Shown: piece after piece, positions 1 to 11,602 of the stretch
How the letters are laid out: every line of letters begins with the position of its first letter
Position numbering within the stretch: the first letter of the stretch is position 1
From: Macrocybe gigantea
Taxonomy: Eukaryota > Basidiomycota > Agaricomycetes > Agaricales > Callistosporiaceae
Length of the DNA: 64,000 nt
Direction: 5' to 3'
Assembly (NCBI GenBank): GCA_011319805.1
Contig: SJRY01000278.1
Location: 186,001 to 250,000, forward strand
Made by a program: the position numbers and the translations under genes
The notes under the pieces: generated by a model
What the model was told of the DNA's origin: nothing
What the model saw: the letters and a program-made list of their open reading frames with translations, nothing else
Database searches by the model: none

Positions 1-122
1 GCCAGCGTGTCAAGGGAAATTGTCGAGATTGTTTCTAGGTCGTGTGGCGTCCGCTTTTTCCTCGTTTCCGACGAGTGCGACTCTGCTTGCCCCCTCAGAC
101 GTGAATTGTGAATTCATTAATC

Positions 123-3100
123 ATGTCCTCCCCGCAGAGCTCTGTGCGGCAGCGCAAAGCAAACTGTGCAGCTGGTGTCGCGCCCGCCGGTGCCGACCAC
201 GGCGATGAGCCAAGTGTCAAACCGCGACGCGAGGAGATCGTCTGGGGCAAGACGCCCAGCGGTGAAGGTGAAGCTCGTCCGATGACCTTAGTTTGCGTGT
301 CTGACTTTATCCTTTTTTACCCTGCGCGTGGCCACAGTGTTCCGCGTGCCGACGACGCACGACGTGCTGACCACGCTTTTCCATCCCGGATATCGCAAGA
401 GCCACCTTGATCTGCTGAATCTCGGCCTGCTGGGGCTACAGCTCGTGATCTTCTTCCTACTGCCGCGCCGCGCGGCCCGGGTTTTCTTCTTTTTCTACTT
501 TGCATTCTGGAGGATCGCATATGACGTCGGTCTGGGCTGGGTCCTCACAAAACAAAGCAAAAAGAAATGGATTGTGCGAGAAATCCATAGGCTAGGTTGG
601 CTCGATGCCGATCGACGCCCCCATGTCAGAGAATGGATTAAGAAACAGCTCGTAGACAAAATGGGCAAGGATTATTCTTTTGATGTTCGTGTTACGCTAT
701 TCGATGCTGTCGGTTTTCAAGACGAACTCACGCTTTCGAACCAATCAGGAATTGCCACTAGAGTATAATACATGGCTCTTGTTTCGCCAACTAGTAGATG
801 TTATTCTGGTCAAGTTTGGTGATATCGACAGATTGCCGGAATCGTTTCTGACGCCAATGTCTTCCCCATTTTTCCAGCGATTTCTTGTCATACTGCATGT
901 TTGCCTTTTCCTGTTTTCGTGTTCCCGAGGGTCTCTCCATTGCCGTTCATATCATGCGGTACGTGTATTTCCGTCAAGACGATCATCGCACGACTCGACT
1001 CACATCTTTTTTCTAGATGGCTTGGCGGTATAGCTCTTATTGGCTTCAATCTTTGGGTAAAGACAGAAGCCCATAATGTCGTCAAAGATTATGGCTGGTA
1101 TTGGGGTGATTGCTTCTTCCAACGTGGCGCCTTGGTGTTCGATGGCGTTTTTGAGCTTGCTCCTCACCCGATGTATTCAGTAGGTGCGTGACATTGGCAC
1201 AGTATTCTTAATTTCTTTTATTGACACTTTATCACCTATAGGGTATGCAGGATATTATGGTCTCTCCATGCTTGCAGGCAGCTACGCTGTTTTATTTGTT
1301 AGTCTTGCTGCTCATGCTGCACAGTTCGGTTTCCTCGTGTTCTTCGAAAACCCTCGTAGGTCTCCATGATTAGACGGGAAGTCCCAGCCGTCTTACGTAT
1401 GGCTTGAACGTGCTTGTAGACATTGAACGCCTGTATGGCCAACGCAAAGCTATTGCCAAACGCGTTCCAGTGCACACAGCAAAGTCGCGCTCCGTTTCAC
1501 AAACAAACAGCGGCTCCAGCACGGCGACTTCCGGTACTGTAACGCCCATGATCGATGTGGATGCAATCGACCTGTTGTCAACGCCTGCGGCGACAGAGGG
1601 GGAAACGGCCACAGACACGGAGCTCGAGACCGAGACCGAGGATGAAAAAATACTTTCTGAAGAAATTAACTTCGGCAAGATTGCGATGCATCACCCGACG
1701 TCTTCGATATCCAGCACTGCGTCGTCGTCCAACGGTACCAGGATCCAGGCGAGCAGGCCCCGTCGAAAGGTCCTCTCGCAGCACGACCTCCTCAACAAGT
1801 ACTTCAGAAGAGATACAGTCGTATTGCGGCACGTTGATCTCCTCAGGTATTTGTCACTTCGTCACTTCTATACTTGGCCTTTGACTTTCCCATCTGCAGA
1901 GCAAACGACGCCACGCTTGTCCTTCTTATCACGTACGCCCTCGCGATTGCCTTCCTACCCCATCTCCCGGAGAAAGCCATACTTCGCTTACACTTTGTCC
2001 ATGCGTTAATGTGGTGCTTGCTCCATTATGTTGGCTTGGGGCTGCTCCTGAAGGCGCAAAGTGAAAACAAGTTCATTGTCCGCCATTTCATGAAGTACTA
2101 CCATTATCCGAGCAACGATCGTGGCGCGGCGATCGTTGAGGCTTTCGCAAATTGGAAAGTTATCTACAACACGAGTATGGTCATGATGTATGGTATGTAT
2201 TTTTACGTCGCTCTCATTTCGTACATACCATAATTCATTTTGAATTTGCCAGCTTCCTGTATCGGCGTAGTCTGGAAGGCGTACTCTATTCCAAATGACT
2301 GGGGTGTTGGAAATGAATTGCTCCACCACACCCTCGGACTCGTACGTCCACACGGCATCAATTCGTGCGTTCAATAACCAGGTTTTGCTGAAATGCTGCT
2401 CCGCTAGCTCCTCATTGGCTTGCATGTGTGGTCCAGCATGGAATCCTTCGAAGTGCTTGGCCTCTTTGGTACGTTCTCCCATAAAAGGCCCAATCCCTTG
2501 TCCTGATCGGTGTTTTTTCCCCTTAGGTTGGTTCTTCGGCGACTTTTTCATGGAGGAGTTCCCCGCGAACCTCGAGTACACCGGAATCTACCGGTGAGCG
2601 TCTCCTTTGCTCGTGTCTCATCAAATGATGCGATGATCACGCAGATACCTCAACCACCCTGAAGCAATGGGTGGGGCTGCCTGGTTTGGCCTTGCCCTTA
2701 TCAGCGGAAGCAAGTTGGTGCTCTCACTCGCGGTCATCAGACATGTCGCCAATTGGTGGTTCCTCAGCCGCGTCGAAAAGTAAGCACCCTGATCACGCTC
2801 TGGACTTTTGATCGAGCGGCTCACATGAATTCATCGCCCGTCTCACGCAGTCCTCACATGCAAAAGCTGTACGGTGATTCCCTGCGTAAGGATGCAGGCT
2901 TTGTGAAGGTGATGAAGAGTGTCGCTAGCAAGAACGCCCGATTGCTCGAGTCCCGCGCAAGAAAGCATGCTCCGAAGCTGAGAAAAGTCGTGACAGAAGT
3001 GAAGGGAACGTTTGACAAGGTTTATGAGGAGACCGCGGATGCAGTCGAAGAATTTCTAGCAAAATGTTCGTTGCTGTTTCTGCTTTATCCCTCGGATCCG

Positions 3101-4226
3101 ACGGGCGATCTGTGCGAATTGCTAATTGCTAATTGACATGTTTTAGCCCGTCCTGTCATTTCTGAAGTCATGGAAGACACCAAGATCTTGCTTCAGCAAT
3201 CGAGGGAGAAGCTCGTTATTACGTGCGTCTTTCGAATGTTCCACGACCGTGCTCGAAAAGCCTGAATGCACCAAGCTAACCTATGGGGTTTTCAGCCGAG
3301 TCGCCAGCGATCTGTCGTCTTTGGACAGATCAAAGTACAAGATCAGCATTTTGCCTGGGTCGACCGATGTCAAGGCTTTCCATCTTGGAGAACCAATTCA
3401 AGTGAAATACGAAGTTCCACACCAACATTCCCGTAAAGACTGGATCGGGCTGTATCGAGTGCGTACTATGGAATTTATTTTTTGTTCTTTTGAGCGCGTC
3501 TGAAATGGTGATCAGGTCGGAGCAAACAAGTCGACGCTGGTCACCAAGACGTCGTCGCTCGGAATGTGGGTGCCCGTACACAACGAGGAGTGGGATGGAG
3601 ATATTCCTTTGGGCTCGACTTCGGTGCGGCCGCCCTCTCCTTACGGCTCAGAAGTCGGTGTCGTTACTTTCAAAGGTAACACCTTACCGTGGATGGTTGG
3701 CAAGTACGAGGTACGCGATAAGTATTAGATATATTGAAGATGAAGGCTGATTTGGTCTCCAGATTCGATATCACCACGACGGCAAGTACAACGTTTTGAG
3801 TATGGACGGCCCTTTCGAAATCTTCGGTAAGTCCTGTCCTGTCTGTATCTTGATCGTGGACCGAGTCTTTTCTGTCCAGTCGACAAGCCATCGGAATACA
3901 ACTTTGACACTGTTCGGGAGACGCTCATGCAGATCGTACCTCTCTGCCTCGATTCTGACCCATCCCTCGTCCCGCTGTCTTGCAAAGAGGAAAGAACACC
4001 AGATATGAATCATCCCCGTCCTTCATCAGAAACCGAAGATCCGGAAGCCGAAGTACGGGACGCGGATGACTTTGCCTTCTGGTCAGAGGATCAAGCCAAA
4101 CGGATTTGTCTAGCGATTCGGCAGATCTTTGGCGTGGAATACGCCCCTGATGTCATCGTTGCGGATGCCAACTTAACTGCCCTTGCAAATCGGATTTTGG
4201 TCTCCAAGGAAATACTCACCTCATGA
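123..4226 (+). CDS. CHO2: Phosphatidylethanolamine N-methyltransferase, multi-exon
   Basis: Family knowledge: Cho2 makes the first methyl transfer, from S-adenosylmethionine to phosphatidylethanolamine, on the way to phosphatidylcholine in the ER membrane. The ATG at 123 opens a basic, Ser-rich N-terminus followed by [19 protein letters not shown] and hydrophobic segments ([33 protein letters not shown]). The first methyltransferase core holds [19 protein letters not shown] and [18 protein letters not shown] second membrane and methyltransferase half follows at 1870-2620. The soluble C-terminus carries [20 protein letters not shown] and ends SKEILTS. Introns that can be placed precisely include 268-337, 685-748 and 814-877; there are more than ten in all. 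The gene is convergent with the ALKBH6-like gene. Family assignment is firm; the exact splice sites in the second half are less so. Confidence 0.93.
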
Positions 4227-4840
4227 TTTCTTCTTTTTCTTTGTCTCTTCCATTGACTTTCATGTCATCATGCCTTATCATGTGTCATGGCTTGACCTCC
4301 AGTACTTATGGAGTTTATTCGACGAGAACGTTTGTAGAATTTAGGTTTCCTGCAATAGATGAACTTTACTTCGCAACTCAAGCATTCAGGATGTCGGCTT
4401 TTCGAGCGGATGCTCTTGGTCAAAATCGTTGTAGTTCAATACTGGACCGAGCGTGGCAACAGAAGAACCAATCCCTCGCCCGGGCAGTTGCACTCATGGA
4501 GCGAATTTTACACGCCTGACCCATTATACCTGCTCATGTTGCATGCAAGGGTCGGCAAATGCGAGACATGTTAACGTGTACACACGTACGTGCTGGGCCA
4601 AATTTATCCTTATCGATTCGATTTCATTGAGGAAAGAGCGCTCGGTCATGTAAGCTCGCTGCCGTTTTGAACGAGGCTTAATCACCGATGTTCGGCTGAT
4701 AACCATTTGTCATCTGCATCGCAGGTCCTTTGCTAAGTCTCTTCATTATTTTTTTCTTATTAGGCTGCTTCTGATCTCGAGCTTTCCACAGCGCTCCAGC
4801 ACAGAAGCGATGCAATGCCTGGTGGACACAGGAATACATT
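4227..4840. other. Convergent intergenic region
   Basis: This is about 0.6 kb between the 3' ends of CHO2 (+) and the ALKBH6-like gene (-). It is AT-rich with short open frames but shows no conserved protein, no RNA gene and no repeat that I can see. It presumably holds both 3' UTRs and polyadenylation regions. Confidence 0.5.
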
Positions 4841-6088
4841 CTATATCCGCATATATGACTTGGCGCTAGATACGCGCCCAATGTCACGACAGGTTAGGCT
4901 GTATCTAACCTCTCGGTGCAGGACACCGCCTTCTTTGACCGTCTTCTTTATTCTCTCATTGGTCAGCATCCTCCAATTTGCAATTTCCGAGCCGAGGTCA
5001 GCGAGCTTGGGTGGGGTATCGTCTGTTCCGGGTATCATGCGATCTTCTGAAATTTCCCTGATGCTTTAAAGGCATGCTCTCATCTAAGCTTTTCTGGATT
5101 CTTTTCGGGTGGGAACCTTCCTCACCTATGCAGATGTTCGGTATACATCTTGCTTGTGGTTACAACAAGGCTTCGTGGTTCCAGGAGGACAGTTAGGACA
5201 GGCGAGGGATCAATGGACCGCCCAACACCGTACTGGGAACGGTCAGTGTCGTTCGGTGAGAGGAACACCGACTCAGACGGCCGATATTGATGGTAATGAA
5301 ATACGGTATGGGAGCCCAGCGAGATCGTCGCGACGATAGGGTGGTAAGCCGGACCATCCTGATGAGGCTGTAACGGCACTTGCACCTCAGATGTTATCCC
5401 CACCAGAGCCATGATAATTTGTATACCATTATTCCTTGCCCCGGTAGATACTAATTGCATGGATTTCAGCCAGCCGACGCATCACAGCATTCTGCGTACC
5501 TCGTTTATGATGACGTGATTCGGCGCGCCGTGAGGCGACGATTCAAAAAAACCGCTGGCCTTGAGCCGTGTCGTAATGTCGGGGCTGTACAAAACATACC
5601 GTCACAAAGAACGTTCCAAACTCAAGCTTTTCCTGCATACTAGACAGTCAAGAATGGGGCAGTGCTTGAGTTATGAGGGTGTTCTTGGTAGTTACTTCGC
5701 CTCCTAGCAGAAAATGTCTGTAAAAATCCCAGCGGTGACGTGTGTGGCTTGAGGCGGCTGACCCCATATTTGAAGTCTGCGTAAGCGTCAGCTTTAAGAG
5801 GTACATTTTAAGAAAGGACATGTTACCTACCGACGATTCGACAGTCGCTTCCACTTCTTTTTGGGAGTGTCGCTTATCTGTTATGAGCAGGAATTCTGTT
5901 CATTCCGTTTTCGATGAGCCACTTTTGCTTACCTTGCGGATGAGGTATTCCTCTTCCTCTCTCTAGGGAGGGCGTTACTGTGGGTTCTGGGAATGCGAAT
6001 GCTGTTTTACCGTCACAAAGTCTGGAACGTAAAAGCACTCGTGTTGGGGTATTCGGTGCTGGTCCAGTTCAATACTTACTGGTTCCAT
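4841..6088 (-). CDS. ALKBH6: ALKBH6-like 2-oxoglutarate/Fe(II) dioxygenase, nine exons, one apparent frameshift
   Basis: The family is AlkB homologue 6, a non-haem iron dioxygenase with 2-oxoglutarate as co-substrate; its substrate is not settled. Exons on the minus strand: 6088-6011, 5962-5933, 5877-5831, 5776-5763, 5703-5641, 5584-5500, 5450-5427, 5367-5126 and 5057-4841, all with GT-AG borders. Recognisable pieces in order are QHECFYVPDFVT, EEEEYLIRK, NRRLQIWGGEV, PHGAPNHVIINE, YLPGQGIM, PHQDGPAYHPIVATISLG (iron-binding HxD), VLLEPRSLVVTTSKMY, and RYSLTCRDIGRV near the end (2-oxoglutarate-binding arginine region). The exon lengths sum to 801 nt (266 residues) only if one base is added to the GGGG run at 5656-5659, where the expected LPPFL reads as LPHS-stop. 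Several exons are only 14-30 nt. The family call is strong; the frameshift is probably a sequencing error. Confidence 0.85.
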
Positions 6089-6767
6089 CCTACGTTTCGA
6101 TATAGGACAAGTCGCTCAGATTACCTAATCGCCACCGAGAACTTCAAGTTCTTCCGGCGCATTCGGACGCCGTTAGGCCAGCGTACTGGTGTCCAAGCGC
6201 TGACGGCCTCCGTTAGCGATCGTTTCCCGCGTGAATAGACTCGTGAGTCCATCTTCTTCAATAGCGGTGCGATCATTACTTCATGTCGTACCGAAATGAT
6301 GAGCTGCAAACAGCACCGTCGCGAAGAGACGTTAGGCATCTCATGAAGGGCTCTTTCCAAGTTTGCCGTACTATGCATCGCTGATTAGGGCATTGAAACT
6401 AGACCGGATTCTTTTGCCCCTTCTGTGCAAGTCCTTAGGGCACCCTGTTTTAAGCAGGAATTGAACACTGAAACGTGTTGACTGTGGACGACAACACGCG
6501 CATGATATTTCACAGGACTTCCGATGAAGAAAGGAAATTCCCTGCTTTGTCGCCTTGACCTCGAGGCACAGAAAACGGCGCGGCTGGGCTGGGATCATTC
6601 AGATCGGCCATTGCCTGCGACCCTTGTTTGGACCTAACAGATCTCACTGAAGCATTCCAGTGAATTGCAACTTATTGCTTAGCTCACATACTTGATGGCA
6701 TATCAGAAGTCATAGGTATGCTACAAAAATAGATAATATCTACACGCTCCAAAGTGGATCTGATACA
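6089..6767. other. Intergenic region upstream of the ALKBH6-like gene
   Basis: This 0.7 kb lies between the start of the ALKBH6-like gene and the 3' end of the Zn2Cys6 gene, both on the minus strand. One 75-codon minus-strand frame (6371-6598) starts with ATG but matches nothing I recognise. It probably contains the ALKBH6 promoter; no clear TATA box was found. Confidence 0.4.
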
Positions 6768-7180
6768 TTACGAGAACGAAGCACAGGTACGGACGAGCGA
6801 GTTGAAGTTCGGTCTATTTCTGAGCGCTCCTGAAGGCGGAGGTAAGCTATCCGCATTGATAGTGGCAGGAGCAATGAGGCCATACACAGGTGTATAAACA
6901 CAAGGATAATTGCGTCGGTTACAATTTCCGCAGGAAGGCCGGCCTCCGTCACATTTCAGTTTTCTTCCTAGTATAATCATAATTTCACGACAAACTTAGT
7001 GCGAAGCAAAGAAGAGCCTTCACCTCGGCAGAACTGACAGGCCATGGGCGTTCGTTTTGGCGTTCTGGGACCTTCAAACTGAGGCTTGGTGTTGGAGGAA
7101 TCGTTTTGATCATTTGCCTGTCGTGGAATGGTCAGGAAAAAGGCTAGTGGGGTGAGTTTATTCGTTGCCTGTGTTGACAT
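6768..7180 (-). CDS. Short Zn(II)2Cys6 binuclear-cluster protein
   Basis: This is a fungal-type zinc cluster DNA-binding domain on a very short protein. Two exons, 7180-7024 and 6967-6768, are joined by a 56-bp GT-AG intron (6968-7023) that falls inside the zinc motif. They give 357 nt, or 118 residues. Across the junction the motif reads CQFCRGRKLKC followed by DGGRPSCGNCNRRNYPC, so the spacing is C-x2-C-x6-C-x6-C-x2-C-x6-C and all six cysteines are present. The domain is preceded by PKRTPM and followed by VYTPV. There is no room for the large fungal-specific regulatory domain of full-length Zn2Cys6 regulators. It could be a genuine mini-regulator, a truncated gene, or a gene with further 3' exons I missed. 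Confidence 0.75.
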
Positions 7181-10100
7181 CGTGAATGAGTAGAGCAGAA
7201 TGCTAGACAAACTGTAGTGTGGGCTAGAAGTTCGTTAAGGACTGAAGCGAACGTGTCCGCCCATTTTATATGACTGAAAGGGTTGTTTGGAATAGGGTGT
7301 GGTCGCCGTTGTGCACATTTCATTTCTCCCTTCCATATGTGGGTTTACTCCCTTAATGAATATCTCGATACGAAGTCGCGGCCAATGCGGTTCGTTAGGC
7401 CCTGGCTTCGCGGGAATATGGAACATGGATTTTCTCGGACATTCAAACGTGTCGCCAGCCGATAATAAAGTACTGAAGAAAGATAGACTTTAGGCGTAAG
7501 CCGGGCTTTGGTCCACAGATCGGAGGACGTGGTGAGGTCACGAAGATTTCTCCCATAACGAGAGAAATTCGTAGACGATGCGAAGAGGATGCATAAGGAT
7601 ATGATTCCCACATAATTGACCTCCCTGGGCATCTGGTCCCATCGTACGTCGGTGGAGCTTGACATGTTGACATACCGAACGGCCTTTCTAAAAAGGCTGT
7701 TGACGGTGCCTCGATTCCGCGACCATCCATACTCGATCTTTGCGCTTGGAATGGAGCGTTGCGTCCGTCTCCGTCCTGAACTTGAAGCGTTTGGAGCGCT
7801 GTGTTATTATCAGGGACTGTGAAAGCCCTGGAACAAAACGTAATTCATGTGAAAGGGATTGACTCGGTGAGCGAAACACATCAGAGCATTCGCACCGAAT
7901 TCCCCGTGCAGAAATGTCTCGGAATCATGTTTATATTTGGATATCATCAGTCCATCCCTGTCGCGTTCTAGACAACGGATAAGGACACAAACGCACAGAG
8001 TTTTAGTATGGGATCGCTCGTACTTGAGCCCTGTCCATTGTCCCCGACATCCGGAATGGACAGCGCTTCAAATGAGCGTCCCTGGCTAAATCGTATTGTG
8101 AGAATATGCTCACCCTCGGAATATCGTATTTCATTTCATTGATGCCTTGGTTGATGAGAAACTAGAATTTACAGCGGCGTCAATGAAAGTCCGTCCCACA
8201 GAATCGCCACGGATTGGCATCGGGAATACGGTGCCAGATGAGGACGCTCCGAATTTTACTGTATTGCGTCGTACAGAGCGAAGGGAGAGCGACGTCTTGT
8301 CCTAAACTTCACGAGGGTCAGATCAGGGACTGAAAAAGGACAGACGTACATCAAGATTTTCGCCACCTGCGTGCCCGAGAAAGGTTAAATTGATCGACCT
8401 GCAGTCTTCTCCCCCTAAGGAAAAAGGTGTTAAATTCATGCCGCTCGGTGGCTATGTTCGCGGACTCCTGACTGCATCACCCGGTCTCGAGATTACGTTC
8501 AAGTGTCCAACACCTGTAATTGCCATAGAAAACAGATCAGACGAAAGAGAAAACAAACCGGTTGAGATTTCCACGAGGCTGATAAACAAATCGGAGTTCT
8601 CCTGCTTAGGGGCGAGCAGCTGTCTTGTAACTAACACCGATGTCTAAGACCGCTATGACCCAGGTTGCCCCAGGTAATGACAATGCTGGCCTCAGGCTTT
8701 GTACCCTTTTGCTTTGTACACGAAAAAAAAAAGATCCAGCGCCAAGAGGCAGAGGGAATAAATTTACTTCCAGCTGCGTGCGTGATCATCGGTTACAACA
8801 GGTGCCGCCAGAACGATCCGAAACCGCCACCTGAGTCATATCACAACTATGCATAGTGAAGATGCGTCCTCGCCACCAGCACGGGATTGTGATCCATCCA
8901 TTTGGCACCTCAAAGTGGGCTGGCATGATGATAAGTATCTGTTCGTGTTTCGAAGACTGATCCAAATGTAACGGATCTGTCGTTCTAAGCGGGTTAGCTA
9001 TGGCATGTTAGTGGACATGGGGAGATGTATGGAAAAGGAAACTGCCCAAGCCTCTCGTAGAAGGATACCATTTTCTTGTGGCGTCGATCCCTGGAATTAA
9101 TGAGCCAGAGAATGACGCAGAAGAGGATATCATAAGATGCAATCGCAAAACAAAAAAAAAATAGGTCAGGAGATATATGAAGTACGAACAATGTTTTGGG
9201 CTGAGACCCGAGGATTGGGAAGCGCAATCCTGAAAACGTTTCGCGGATCGCCTTTATTGCTCATTATGGTCAACTGAAAGAAAAATGCGGCCGTCACCCC
9301 AAAAGGAGGGCGGAGTTCCAGAAAATTTGACGTACTTCTTTTTCAAGTCGGAGATCGCGGAAATTAGTTTCTGGCAGACTGTCCTGCACATTAATCGGAG
9401 TGTATAGTGGAACAAGGCCCACTACAGAGACACAAGTTTACACATAATAGTCCTTCTGATAATCCGATTGGGAGAGAAACTACTGTTCGATGTGGGCAAT
9501 TGAATAGAGACATGGAGTCCAGGCCACCTTGCTTCCATGCCGCCTAGAGCAGCATAGAACAAATGAATTTTTACTATCATGTTGTCGACTCGATGAGGAA
9601 GGCGAAAATCTGGGATGACAGTCCGTTTCACAGATGCTCTGACAGGCATGGCGAGATCTAGCTTGCTTTCGACCGAAGAGAACTAGAAGATGCCGCATGA
9701 CAACCTATCCATCGTGTGGCGCGGAAAGCCTGCAATGCGGGTGCATTGCGATTTGATAGGATACAGCGAGCCGCTTAGACACGGGACTGAACATGATGAG
9801 CACCTAGGCAGCGGTGCGAAGGACCAATGGTAAATTGTCACAGCATGTAACTGCCTTTTATTGGACTCTCGCAAAAGTACCAAGCCCCGTGAAGACAACG
9901 AGAGTGATATTTGGAGGAAGTTTCGCAAGCATGCAACGACAGGCCATATTCCTGATAGTCAGACCCGAACTTTGGCATCGAGTCATGCAGGTGGTTACTG
10001 CCACCACTTTCTGGATAGAAAAAGATGGACAAGATCCTGGAAAGCCGAGGAGACCGGAAGCATGTACATGTACTCCGCCAGTGACAGGACCACGGGTTTC

Positions 10101-10772
10101 ACCAAAGCCCGAATTCGGATACCTGGCTAATTCCTGCCCTCGAGAATCACGTAGTACGGAGGGTTAGGCAAGTCATTCTCGCGTTGCAGATGTAGAGCTT
10201 CCTAATAGGATCTACTTCACAGCGGCAGAGAGGTCCCATTCGGAGCCACATAGAATGAAATGATACACGAGCTCCGGAGTTATGTGCGTTGAGATTTCGG
10301 GTTACGCCTAGATTGAATTAAAGCGGATGAAAGCATGTCCGGAGACCTGCAATTGCAGCGAGACCATTGGAGATAAATATGTTCTCTAAGATGAAGTCAA
10401 ATTGTTGTGCTTCATGAATCTTTTTCACTTGATAGCAGTGAAAAGAATAATACCGGTATTAATTATTGCAAACTTTTTAATGATTCGATACTTTACCTGT
10501 GCATCTGTATGCTCTGTCGGACGGCTGCACGTTGAAGTTGATGATGGACAGGATCAAAAAAGAGTGGCATCACGTAAGGATCAACGTCAGATGACCCATG
10601 TACTGAGTGGTATGACCCCACAGTCCGTCCGCAATCCTACTCTAACGCCTCTCACCAACAACGTCCGCATAACTGGCTAACGCTTCGAGGGACAACAACA
10701 AGGATATTGGTGATCCATTACCAGCGCAAATTCCAGGTCCACTGTACCAGTTGATCAGAGCAAAGTTCGATC
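7181..10772. other. 3.6 kb without a recognised gene
   Basis: There are only short frames on both strands. The best are minus-strand frames at 7345-7730 and a plus-strand 117-codon frame at 9814-10167, and none has a recognisable domain, ATG context or credible splice partner. There is no repeat array and no LTR border visible. Relics of unknown genes cannot be excluded, since short-exon genes elsewhere in this window were invisible until exons were joined. Confidence 0.35.
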
Positions 10773-11602
10773 ATGAAGCTGTTTTCGACGAGCAGACATA
10801 CTTTCGCTCTGTCTGCTTCGAACCATAGCTCAACGACTCTGTTTGACTTTGCATTGTTGTTCCTGTTACTATCGGTGTTTCTGGTCGTGGTGAGAGGTAG
10901 TCCAGTGGAGATGGCGAATGGATCGTTTGCGGCCCTTGACAGACGAACGCAACCGTTCTTCCCCGACGAACCGTCCTCCTGTCCCATTTGCGCCAAGGTA
11001 GAAATGCCTTCTTCTCCACCTGTTTCCCGTTCCACATGATGATATACGACTTCAGGATTACGGAAGCATCAACAGTTGCGCAGAGGCTGCTCCAGTGTTG
11101 GCAAATTTTTCCATGGTTCGCAACAATTCTACGCTGATTTGAACCCTCTTACACATCTGCATCGTCCTCTGGTGTACTTCAAACTACGCACTCACAGATC
11201 ATTTTTAATCCCGGAGCGTTCCTCGACGTGATCAAATGTGCATGCACAGACACTTTCCAGGCCGTGTTTCCCCAATGCGTTGATTGGTAAATCTGCTATT
11301 TCGTTGTTGATCATAGGACTGTGACTTAGGGTTGTTATTTTTATGACGATCGAAACAGTTTCATCCGCACGAACCAATCCCAGGTCCTGAACACTCCGAA
11401 CCTGCCAGCCGTCGTGGATGGCATGCGGAAGATATGTGCAATTCAGAGCTCCCTGATCGGAAACGTATCGGAGACCAACGGGGATGTGACGCCCGTCCCT
11501 TCGCCCTCACCCACTTCTGCAGGCTCCTCATGGAACTTATCGGTGAGCTTGCTGTTGGGGACTGCAGCATTGATAACGACAGCTATCGGCGTGGGTTGGT
11601 GA
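10773..11602 (+). CDS. Small cysteine-rich secreted protein, probably GPI-anchored
   Basis: Four exons (10773-10997, 11056-11115, 11198-11286, 11359-11602) with GT-AG introns add to 618 nt, or 205 residues, in frame. An N-terminal hydrophobic run (FALLFLLLSVFLVVV, residues about 26-40) suggests a signal peptide or signal anchor. The middle carries eight cysteines, in SCPICAK, SCAEA, IKCACTDTF, QCVDC and KICAI. It is followed by a Ser/Thr/Pro stretch (TPVPSPSPTSAGSS) and a hydrophobic C-terminal tail (SVSLLLGTAALITTAIGVGW), the usual layout of a GPI-anchored fungal surface protein. The last intron uses the AG at 11358; the next downstream AG would bring in a stop. Function unknown. The intact frame over four exons argues for a real gene. 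Confidence 0.75.

Noticed and set aside
2006..2581. 191-codon minus-strand frame opposite CHO2
   Set aside because: It lies entirely over CHO2 exons and introns and resembles no family; it is an antisense shadow.
7345..7730. Two overlapping minus-strand frames considered as an F-box or DUF6533 gene
   Set aside because: Neither frame shows the conserved residues of those families and no introns join them.
9814..10167. 117-codon plus-strand frame
   Set aside because: No domain, signal peptide or neighbour supports it, and the start is not an ATG in good context.
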